Assembly: GCF_009680455.1 (NCBI RefSeq)
Contig: NZ_WKRD01000003.1
Location: forward strand, 186,001 to 250,000
Source of the DNA: Lachnospira eligens
GTDB lineage: Bacteria; Bacillota; Clostridia; Lachnospirales; Lachnospiraceae
Length of the DNA: 64,000 bases
Direction: 5' to 3'
The translations under genes were made by a program, and so were the position numbers. A model generated the notes under the pieces. It saw only the letters and a program-made list of their open reading frames with translations. It ran no database searches and was not told where the DNA came from. Below are positions 54,732-61,961 of this stretch, piece by piece. Within the stretch, counting starts at the first letter, position 1, and each line of letters opens with the position of its first letter.

Positions 54732-55196
54732 ATGGCAGTTAATATGTACAGGGAATACAGACTGAAATTTTACCTTAATATGAGACATTATATTATCATT
54801 AATGAGGTTAAAGGTGAAACTCACCCACATACATGGGAGTTTGCACTGGATATTAAGTTTTCAAGAAATTTATTTGTTGAATTCAATATATTTGAACATG
54901 GAATTTCGCAGTTCCTTGAACAGTATCAGAATAAGATTCTTAATGAAGCAGAGCCGTTTGATTCAATGATGCCTACACTTGAGAATGTTACTGATTATTT
55001 TGCAGAAGAATTTTTTAAGATTATATATAAGACAGGTGGCATGCTCACAAGAGTTGAGGCTAGTGAAACTCCTACAAGAAGCTACATTGTAAATATAGCG
55101 GAGCAGGAACGTAATTCAATATTGAATAAGAAAGCTGATGAAAAGATAATATCAGAGGTTATGGACGCAGTGCTGGACGATATTGTTAAGCAGTGA
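54732..55196 (+). CDS. 6-pyruvoyl-tetrahydropterin synthase-related protein (XrtG locus)
   Basis: 154 residues, GGGAGGCGG upstream. YLNMRHYIIINEVKGETHPH then TWEFALDIKF has the His and HxH-type zinc site of the PTPS fold, and PTLENVTDYFAEEFFKII matches the PTPS active-site helix (PTxExxA/T-x-x-L). This domain is a recurring member of XrtG loci. Whether it makes a pterin or is a structural partner is unknown. Confidence 0.75.
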   Translation: MAVNMYREYRLKFYLNMRHYIIINEVKGETHPHTWEFALDIKFSRNLFVEFNIFEHGISQFLEQYQNKILNEAEPFDSMMPTLENVTDYFAEEFFKIIYKTGGMLTRVEASETPTRSYIVNIAEQERNSILNKKADEKIISEVMDAVLDDIVKQ

Positions 55197-55223
55197 TGTT
55201 GTTAAGACGGATTGGAGAAGAAG

Positions 55224-57659
55224 TTGAAAAAGAAAAATAAAGCAATTTACCTGCTGTTTCTTATGCCATTCGTGTATTTTGCAACAGCATGTTTTGTTGT
55301 CTGGCTGGTAAAGACAAGTGGAATATATCCTTCAGGTTCAGATACTATGTATCATGTCTACAGAGGAGATTATGTATATAATGCGATTAAATCGGGCAAC
55401 TGGTATCCTTTATATGATCCTGCATGGTATAACGGCGTGGAGATTTTAAGGTATTGGTCTCCATTTCCTGCTTATGTTATGGCGTTTTGTCAGTATCTTG
55501 CGGGTGGAAGCCAGTTTGGTGCATATCTTTTTTATATAGGAGGAGTGTGTTTTTTAGGCGCATGTGTATGGCCATTTATCGGAAGAGGCTTTAACAGACC
55601 TTATCTGGGAGCATTTATCGGACTCCTCTGGTTCTTTATGCCTAATAATCTGTGTGCAATATTTATAGAAGGAAATCTTGCCAGAAGTCTCAGTATGATA
55701 TTTTTGCCGGTATTCATATATTCTGTATATAAATATTTATACAATCATAAATTAAGATACATACCGCTTATGGTATTTACATTTTTACTTATGGAATTGT
55801 GTCATCTTGGATATGCTGGAATGGTGGCTATAGCTGTGATTATATATGGAATTGTTTATATTATACAGAAGGGCAGAAAGAAGGCAGTACTTGATGTTGT
55901 AATATCAATGATTTTTGGATTTATGCTGCTTGGAATATGGCTGGTTGCGTCCTTAAGAGGTGGAATAACTTCACTTGATAATTCTGAAAATATGGCTAAT
56001 TTCTTCCAGAATTTATGGATAACAATTAATCCTTTTGAAAGATTAACAAGAGGTTTTGAATATTTTTATTTCGGATTTGCAACTTTGGTTGTTATTGTAT
56101 TTGGCATTTTATTTGGATATAAGAAATCGAGAACAGGCTTTGTAACAGGATTCATTATACTGCTTATGACAACTAAATCAGCATATGCCGTTTTGAAGCA
56201 CTTGCCAGGAAGCCAGTATTTATGGATGTTAAGATTCATATCCATTGCATTATGTATGATTCTTATGAGCTTTCTTATGTGGGATAGGCTAAAGAAGACT
56301 CTGGTCTTGATGCTTTGTGTTTTACTGGTGGTAGATACTATACCATCTTTAAGCCTTATTGTTGGTGAACATAATGATATATCTGTTCAGGAAAGAATGG
56401 TAGCAAGACAGGACAGTACTCTTATTTCAAGTGCTCAGGCAGTCACAAAGCAGAGACTTGCCCTGATGGACGAGAGCATACTGGGGGCAACCGGTTCATG
56501 GCTGGTTTCTGATTATGGCAATCCGGTTGATGCTACATTTGGTGCAGGAAGAGAAGCTGCTAATACATCTGCTAATATAGTTAATCTTAACAAAGCATTT
56601 GCACAGGGAGATTTCCTGTATGTCTTCGACAGATGCTTAGAACTGGGGGATGATTCTGTACTTGTGAAAAAATCATTGCTTGAACAATATAATAATTCTT
56701 TAGATGATCTTGAAGCAGCTGCGAATACTGTTGGATATAAGAAAGTGGAACAAAACAATGATTATATTCTTTATCATATTGAAACACCTGACAACTGGGG
56801 AGTTATCAGCAGTTACAGGGCAGTTGCGATAGGCTCTGGGGCAGTAGCAATATCAATGCAGTTCCCTGCGGTTGAAACAGCAGATTCTGCTAATCTTAAT
56901 GATTACACATATGAAGAACTGTCGGGATATAAAGAGGTGTTCCTGAATGGTTTTACATATGATGATAAAGAAACAGCAGAAGACCTTGTACTGCGTCTAA
57001 GCAGAGCAGGAGTTAAGGTGATTATATATGCCGATGGCATACCAAAGGATAAGCGTACACATAGTCAGAATTTCCTTGGCGTAACATGCAGTTTGATAAC
57101 ATTTCACAATGGATATCCGGATATGGATACAAGAATTGGAACGATATATCCAGATATGTTTCCTCAGGGACATACTACATGGAATACAGTGTATATTGAT
57201 GGACTTGATACTGTGTGGGGAACTTTTTATGATAATGGATTGAATCTCGATTTTTATGGGACTGTTAATAACGATAATATTATAATGACTGGCCTTAATC
57301 TTACATATTTCTATAGTCTGACTGATGACGTATCTGTTGGACAGTTGCTTAGTAATATGAGTGGTATATCATCAGAGGAACTTCCAGACAGAAAGATAGT
57401 TCCTTTAAAGGTGGAATACGGAAACAATGAGATTACAATTACATCTAATAATGATAATGTTAATATAACACTTGCATATCACGATATATTCAGCTCTTCA
57501 TCGGATATAACACATAGGAATAATCTTATGTATGTGAATAAGGGAACAACTGTTATTAAGATGAGATACCCGTATCTGTGGCAGGGGGCTTTAGTTAGTG
57601 CTGCAGGAGTTGTGTTAATGGTTGTGTGGCTGATTGTTAAAAGAAGAAATAACAATTAA
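55224..57659 (+). CDS. Large multi-span PTPS-related membrane protein (XrtG locus)
   Basis: 811 residues from TTG 55224, which is 6 bp after GGAGAAG; an in-frame TTG at 55212 has no ribosome site. About ten membrane helices in the first ~400 residues with an extracytoplasmic SDTMYHVYRGDYVYNAIKSG and WYPLYDPAWYNG, a pattern of GT-C type glycosyltransferases, then ~350 extracellular residues and a last membrane helix ending KRRNNN. Such proteins complete XrtG clusters. It may transfer glycan from a lipid carrier to the exported protein. Confidence 0.75.
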   Translation: MKKKNKAIYLLFLMPFVYFATACFVVWLVKTSGIYPSGSDTMYHVYRGDYVYNAIKSGNWYPLYDPAWYNGVEILRYWSPFPAYVMAFCQYLAGGSQFGAYLFYIGGVCFLGACVWPFIGRGFNRPYLGAFIGLLWFFMPNNLCAIFIEGNLARSLSMIFLPVFIYSVYKYLYNHKLRYIPLMVFTFLLMELCHLGYAGMVAIAVIIYGIVYIIQKGRKKAVLDVVISMIFGFMLLGIWLVASLRGGITSLDNSENMANFFQNLWITINPFERLTRGFEYFYFGFATLVVIVFGILFGYKKSRTGFVTGFIILLMTTKSAYAVLKHLPGSQYLWMLRFISIALCMILMSFLMWDRLKKTLVLMLCVLLVVDTIPSLSLIVGEHNDISVQERMVARQDSTLISSAQAVTKQRLALMDESILGATGSWLVSDYGNPVDATFGAGREAANTSANIVNLNKAFAQGDFLYVFDRCLELGDDSVLVKKSLLEQYNNSLDDLEAAANTVGYKKVEQNNDYILYHIETPDNWGVISSYRAVAIGSGAVAISMQFPAVETADSANLNDYTYEELSGYKEVFLNGFTYDDKETAEDLVLRLSRAGVKVIIYADGIPKDKRTHSQNFLGVTCSLITFHNGYPDMDTRIGTIYPDMFPQGHTTWNTVYIDGLDTVWGTFYDNGLNLDFYGTVNNDNIIMTGLNLTYFYSLTDDVSVGQLLSNMSGISSEELPDRKIVPLKVEYGNNEITITSNNDNVNITLAYHDIFSSSSDITHRNNLMYVNKGTTVIKMRYPYLWQGALVSAAGVVLMVVWLIVKRRNNN

Positions 57660-57732
57660 TTTTACAACAAATTTGTTGACATATTTACAAAAAGAATACT
57701 CTATATATAGAAAATATATGGAGGTGGTAAAT

Positions 57733-58056
57733 GTGGCAATAGCAACTAATATTTTACAATGTCTGATTCCAATTTCTCAATTTAATAAAGGTCAGGCTTC
57801 AAAGATATTTGACAGACTTCATGATGAAAAGGAGCTGATTGTTTTGAAGAATAATCAGCCATCAGCAGTTATTCTGTCACCAGAGGAATATACAAGACTA
57901 ACGGAGATTGAAGAGGATTATTATCTTCTGATTGAAGCTACTAAGCGTATTGAAGATAATGGCAATAAAGAAACGGTTTCTATGGATTATGTTATGAGAA
58001 ATCTTGGGATAGATGAAAAAGAGCTTGAAAATGCGGAGGATATTGATATCGAATGA
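57733..58056 (+). CDS. Phd/YefM-type antitoxin
   Basis: 107 residues from GTG 57733 (GGAGGTGG upstream); the ATG at 57718 overlaps this ribosome site. IPISQFNKGQASKIFDRLHD then VLKNNQPSAVILSPEEYTRL is the Phd/YefM fold, with a long acidic toxin-binding tail. Stop overlaps the toxin start (ATGA). The partner toxin is broken, so the antitoxin may now act only as an orphan repressor. Confidence 0.85.
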   Translation: MAIATNILQCLIPISQFNKGQASKIFDRLHDEKELIVLKNNQPSAVILSPEEYTRLTEIEEDYYLLIEATKRIEDNGNKETVSMDYVMRNLGIDEKELENAEDIDIE

Positions 58057-58214
58057 TATGGGGGATTGAGTTTTTACAGGAAGCAGAGAAGGATATGAAA
58101 AGGCTCGACCATTCCGTTCAGATTCAGGTTATGAAAATAATTGTTATTTCAGCGCGTACTGATGAGCAGGTTTATAAAGAAGAGTCAAAAAGAAGAAAAG
58201 AACATAATATTTAA
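58053..58214 (+). pseudogene. RelE-type toxin with internal deletion
   Basis: 53 residues: MIWGIEFLQEAEKDMKRLDH (start of RelE/ParE toxins of this class), then SVQIQVMK joined directly to IIVISARTDEQVYKEESKRR, which is the family C-terminus. The central ~45-50 residues, including the basic catalytic strand region, are missing without loss of frame. The MK repeated at the join suggests deletion between short ATGAAAATAATT-like repeats. Non-toxic by expectation. Confidence 0.75.
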
Positions 58215-58216
58215 CA

Positions 58217-58262
58217 CAAATGCACCGTAAGTATGTTAGAGATATACTTACGGTGCATTTAT
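58217..58262. terminator. Bidirectional terminator between relE remnant and cation exchanger
   Basis: AAATGCACCGTAAGTAT pairs with ATACTTACGGTGCATTT around a 9-base loop; perfect 17-bp arms. Confidence 0.88.
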
Positions 58263-58288
58263 TTATGCATAATTAATTTAAAATACCT

Positions 58289-59206
58289 TTAGCGTACAAA
58301 AAGATATGCCGTATATCCCACATACATAAGAATACATGCAGCACCTTCCCATCTGCTCATTGTCTTCTTGGTAAATGCGAAGAGAAATAATACAATTCCA
58401 CTGGCAAGAAGTATGATACAGTCAATAAGTGATTCAGAAAGAACGTGAAGAGGCTGTATCGCAGCAGACATTCCTAAGATAAATAATATATTAAATATGT
58501 TAGAGCCGATTGCATTGCCAAGTGCGAGTCCGCTGTCACCTTTCCTTGTGGCAACTATAGAAGTTACAAGCTCAGGCAGGGATGTTCCGATTGCGACTAT
58601 TGTAAGACCTATGAAATTCTGGCTTACACCAAAGTTGGCAGCTATGATACAGGCTTTATCTACAACAAGATTACCACCGAATATTACTGCTATAAGACCA
58701 CCGGCAATATAAAGAAGACTCTTAGGCAGAGGCATTATTTTACAATCCTCAGCTTCTTCCCTGTTTTTAAGTGCTGATATTATCATGCATGTGATGTAAG
58801 CTGCCATTCCGGCAAGGAGAATAATGCCTTCAATTCTTGAAAGTCTGCCATCAATAAACATAAAGCAAAGAATAGCAGTTATTATGATATTAACAGGCAT
58901 ATCACGCTTGAGAATGTCACGGTTAGTAGAAAATCCTGCGATAAATGCACAGATACCTACAACGACAAGACCATTAAATATGTTAGAACCAACAACATTG
59001 CTGATTGCAATGTCATTACTGCCAGAAAGGGCAGCGTTAATACTAACAGATGCCTCAGGGGCACTGGTTCCCATTGCAACAATGGTAAGTCCTATGATAA
59101 CGCTTGGTACTTTAAGGATTTTGGCAAGGGAAGAACTTCCCTCCACGAAGAAATCCGCGCCTTTTATTAATAGCACGAAACCGATGAGTAGTAACAAATA
59201 TTCCAT
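58289..59206 (-). CDS. Sodium/calcium exchanger family cation antiporter
   Basis: 305 residues with ten hydrophobic segments. The two alpha repeats are clear: IVAMGTSAPEASVSINAAL and IVAIGTSLPELVTSIVA, each followed by a GSNIFN motif. This is the YrbG/CaxA-like K+-dependent Na+/Ca2+ exchanger type. The leader contains a manganese riboswitch, so in this host it probably exports Mn2+ (or Ca2+ with Mn2+). AGAAAGGAGC ribosome site. Confidence 0.88.
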   Translation of the reverse strand: MEYLLLLIGFVLLIKGADFFVEGSSSLAKILKVPSVIIGLTIVAMGTSAPEASVSINAALSGSNDIAISNVVGSNIFNGLVVVGICAFIAGFSTNRDILKRDMPVNIIITAILCFMFIDGRLSRIEGIILLAGMAAYITCMIISALKNREEAEDCKIMPLPKSLLYIAGGLIAVIFGGNLVVDKACIIAANFGVSQNFIGLTIVAIGTSLPELVTSIVATRKGDSGLALGNAIGSNIFNILFILGMSAAIQPLHVLSESLIDCIILLASGIVLFLFAFTKKTMSRWEGAACILMYVGYTAYLFVR

Positions 59207-59245
59207 AATAAGCTCCTTTCTTGCGATAAAGGAATGGAATAATAT

Positions 59246-59290
59246 AAAAAGAGACCTTTATCGCATCAAAAATGAATTGATAAAAGTCTC
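59246..59290 (-). terminator. Riboswitch-controlled intrinsic terminator
   Basis: On the minus strand GAGACTTTTATC pairs with GATAAAGGTCTC and is followed by T5. Its 5' arm is also the 3' strand of the riboswitch P1 helix, so ligand binding should prevent its formation and switch the exporter on. Confidence 0.8.
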
Positions 59291-59372
59291 GTTAATTGTA
59301 ATAATAACCGGCTGTTCAGCGTGATGACGATTACTATTGCACCGGATACGATGCTAACTACTCCCTCTTATT
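59279..59372 (-). promoter_or_regulatory. yybP-ykoY manganese riboswitch
   Basis: Reading the minus strand: AATAAGAGGGAGTAG (P1 5' strand and first loop), ATCGTCATCACG, then CAGCCGGTTATT, and AACGAGACTTTTATC (P1 3' strand). These are the conserved blocks of the yybP-ykoY motif in the right order (GGGGAGUAG, GUCGUCA, CCGG, GAGACCUUU). Mn2+ binds between the two loops in known members. A TTGACA (59402-59407) and TATAAT (59376-59381), 20 bp apart, lie upstream. Confidence 0.85.
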
Positions 59373-59426
59373 AACATTATACTAATATATATGTGTAAAT
59401 GTGTCAATTAAATATTATAATTCAGA

Positions 59427-59990
59427 TTATTTTTCACAGAGTGATATAAAATACTCATGAATTCTTGTGTCACCTGAAAGCTCAGGGTGAAATGCAAGAC
59501 CAATCTGGTTATTATATTGAACAGCAACGGTTCTGTCATCAACAGCTGCAAGAACATCAACATTATCCTTGATTGATGAAATGTATGGCGCACGGATAAA
59601 TGTCATTGGAAATTTATCAAAGCCTTTCATAGGAGCAGTTCTTACAAAGCTGCCTAACTGTCTTCCATATGCATTTCTTTTTACAGTGACAGGCAGAGTC
59701 CCAATATGTATACTGTCGTCATTGTCAATGTGTCCGGCTAAAAGAATCAGACCGGCACAGGTTGCAAGTGTTGGAAGACCATCTGTTATTAAAGACTTAA
59801 TTGTAGCAAGCATATCCAGCTTTCTTATAAGCTGTCCCTGAACAGTGCTTTCACCGCCCGGAAGGATAATTCCGTCAATGCCATCAAGGTCTTTTCTTTG
59901 ACGTATTTCAACTACTTCATGTCCGATTTTTTCAATGATATGTTCATGCTCAATGAATGCACCCTGCACAGCAAGTACGCCTATTTTCAT
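59427..59990 (-). CDS. pdxT: Pyridoxal 5'-phosphate synthase glutaminase subunit
   Basis: 187 residues. Class I glutaminase motifs: LPGGESTVQGQL, catalytic Cys in ATCAGLILLAG, and FHPELSGDTRIHEYF with the His-Glu pair. Supplies ammonia to PdxS. Starts 1 bp after pdxS ends on the minus strand. Confidence 0.93.
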   Translation of the reverse strand: MKIGVLAVQGAFIEHEHIIEKIGHEVVEIRQRKDLDGIDGIILPGGESTVQGQLIRKLDMLATIKSLITDGLPTLATCAGLILLAGHIDNDDSIHIGTLPVTVKRNAYGRQLGSFVRTAPMKGFDKFPMTFIRAPYISSIKDNVDVLAAVDDRTVAVQYNNQIGLAFHPELSGDTRIHEYFISLCEK

Positions 59991-59991
59991 A

Positions 59992-60870
59992 TTATCTGCC
60001 TCTTTCTTCCATGATTATCTGGATTTCACTAGGATTAATACCAACCATGGCTTCACCTAAATCTTCTGATAATTTAGCAATAAGTGCAGCATCTGTGTAG
60101 TTAGTAACAGCCTGAACGATAGCGGAAGCTCTCTTAGCAGGATTTCCAGACTTGAATATACCGGAACCTACAAATACACCCTCAGCACCTAACTGCATCA
60201 TAAGTGCGGCATCTGCAGGAGTAGCAACACCTCCGGCAGCAAAGTTTACTACAGGAAGCTTTCCGTTATCATGTACATAGAGGACAAGGTCATATGGAAC
60301 CTGTAACTGTTTAGCTTCCTCGAAAAGCTCGTCCTTTTGCATAGATGTTATTTTTCTGATTTCAGAATTCATCTTTCTCATGTGTCGTACAGCCTGAACA
60401 ACATCTCCCGTACCAGGTTCACCCTTTGTTCTTATCATGGATGCACCCTCATTGATTCTTCTTAATGCTTCTCCTAAATCTCTTGCACCACATACGAAAG
60501 GTACTTTGAACTGGGTTTTATCAATATGATATATATCATCAGCAGGAGATAATACTTCAGATTCATCAATATAGTCGATCTCAACTGCCTGTAAAATCTG
60601 TGCTTCAACGAAATGACCAATACGGCATTTTGCCATAACAGGAATACTTACAGCATCCTGAATACCTTTAATCATCTTAGGGTCGCTCATACGCGAAACA
60701 CCACCTGCAGCCCTGATATCGGCAGGGATTCTCTCAAGTGCCATAACAGCACATGCACCAGCAGCCTCTGCAATCTTAGCCTGCTCAGGAGTAGTAACAT
60801 CCATGATTACGCCACCCTTTAACATCTGTGCAAGTCCTTTGTTTAATTCATATTGTGAATTTGTTGTCAT
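59992..60870 (-). CDS. pdxS: Pyridoxal 5'-phosphate synthase synthase subunit
   Basis: 292 residues, near full conservation: [59 protein letters not shown] and [20 protein letters not shown]. Makes PLP from ribose-5-P, glyceraldehyde-3-P and ammonia. AAGGAGGTCAG ribosome site. First gene of a two-gene operon. Confidence 0.95.
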   Translation of the reverse strand: MTTNSQYELNKGLAQMLKGGVIMDVTTPEQAKIAEAAGACAVMALERIPADIRAAGGVSRMSDPKMIKGIQDAVSIPVMAKCRIGHFVEAQILQAVEIDYIDESEVLSPADDIYHIDKTQFKVPFVCGARDLGEALRRINEGASMIRTKGEPGTGDVVQAVRHMRKMNSEIRKITSMQKDELFEEAKQLQVPYDLVLYVHDNGKLPVVNFAAGGVATPADAALMMQLGAEGVFVGSGIFKSGNPAKRASAIVQAVTNYTDAALIAKLSEDLGEAMVGINPSEIQIIMEERGR

Positions 60871-61030
60871 AACTGACCTCCTTGAAAATGAATTTTATGA
60901 ATTGATTTTTACATATAATATTGCACAACTGGTCATAAAGAAATATCCAATTTAATAAAAATGTCACATGCCAGAATAAGGTCAGAATAAATCAGGAATA
61001 TGGTCAGATGAAAACTGACTATAAAAAAAT

Positions 61031-61047
61031 TGTCGAATTATGTCGAA
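61031..61047 (+). promoter_or_regulatory. Two tandem Spo0A-like boxes
   Basis: TGTCGAA at 61031-61037 and again at 61041-61047, exactly 10 bp apart (one helical turn). TGTCGAA is the core Spo0A box. A TATAAT lies ~45 bp downstream (61090-61095). Confidence 0.45.
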
Positions 61048-61133
61048 CGAAAACTGTCAGTCTGATTAGTAATCAGCAGCTTTTTGTATTATAATAGAAC
61101 ATATTTTATAAATATGTAGGAGATGGAAAGTAA

Positions 61134-61961
61134 GTGCGTAGGATTAAAAGCTTTTTGATTATAATATGTATGCTAAGCATATATGCAGCTTCTTTTTATG
61201 GCTGTGGGAAAAAAGAATGGTCAGACAGTCACAATAATGAGGCTGGATTGCCGGAAATAGTCATAGGAAGTGACAACTATCCGCCATATAATTATGTTGA
61301 TACAGATGGCAATGCTACTGGAATTGATGTTGAGCTTGCTACGGAAGCATTTAAAAGAATGGGTTACAAGGCCAGATTCATATATATTGACTGGGAAGAT
61401 AAGAAGAATCTTCTTGCTGACAGAACAATTGATTGTGCATGGGGAAGCTTTAGCATGAACGGCAGGGAGAATGAATACAGATGGGCAGGACCTTATATGA
61501 CCAGCCGTCAGGTTGTTGCTGTGAATATGGAAAGTGATATATATTCTCTTGAGGATCTGGAAGGAAAGACGATTGCAGTACAGACTACAACAAGACCTGA
61601 GAAGATATTTCTTAGCAAGACTGATGAGCGTATCCCGGCTATAAGGTCATTAATAGCTTTGCAGAAGAGAGAACTTATATATCCTTTTTTAAGCAAAGGC
61701 TATGCAGATGCTCTGGCAGCTCATGAAACTGCAATACGCCAGTACATGGAAGATTATAATATTAAGTTCAGGATTCTTGACGAACCATTAGAGACAGTAG
61801 GACTGGGAGTAGCATTTGACAAAAATGATGACCGTGGGATAGAGAAGCAGCTTACAGAAATTCTTAACCAGATGAGAAATGATGGTACAGAGAAGAAGAT
61901 AATCAGCAGATATATTCCTGATGCTGATAAATATCTGGAGGTGGACAGTTATGGAAAATAA
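61134..61961 (+). CDS. Extracellular solute-binding lipoprotein (family 3)
   Basis: 275 residues from GTG 61134. Lipobox SFYGC at ~24-28, then the family 3 fold for amino acids: IVIGSDNYPPYNYVDTDGNA, TGIDVELATEAFKRMGY and LEDLEGKTIAVQTTTR. There are no ABC permease genes next to it; the next gene, overlapping by 11 bp, is a hybrid sensor kinase. So it probably presents ligand to the kinase rather than to a transporter. Confidence 0.8.
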   Translation: MRRIKSFLIIICMLSIYAASFYGCGKKEWSDSHNNEAGLPEIVIGSDNYPPYNYVDTDGNATGIDVELATEAFKRMGYKARFIYIDWEDKKNLLADRTIDCAWGSFSMNGRENEYRWAGPYMTSRQVVAVNMESDIYSLEDLEGKTIAVQTTTRPEKIFLSKTDERIPAIRSLIALQKRELIYPFLSKGYADALAAHETAIRQYMEDYNIKFRILDEPLETVGLGVAFDKNDDRGIEKQLTEILNQMRNDGTEKKIISRYIPDADKYLEVDSYGK

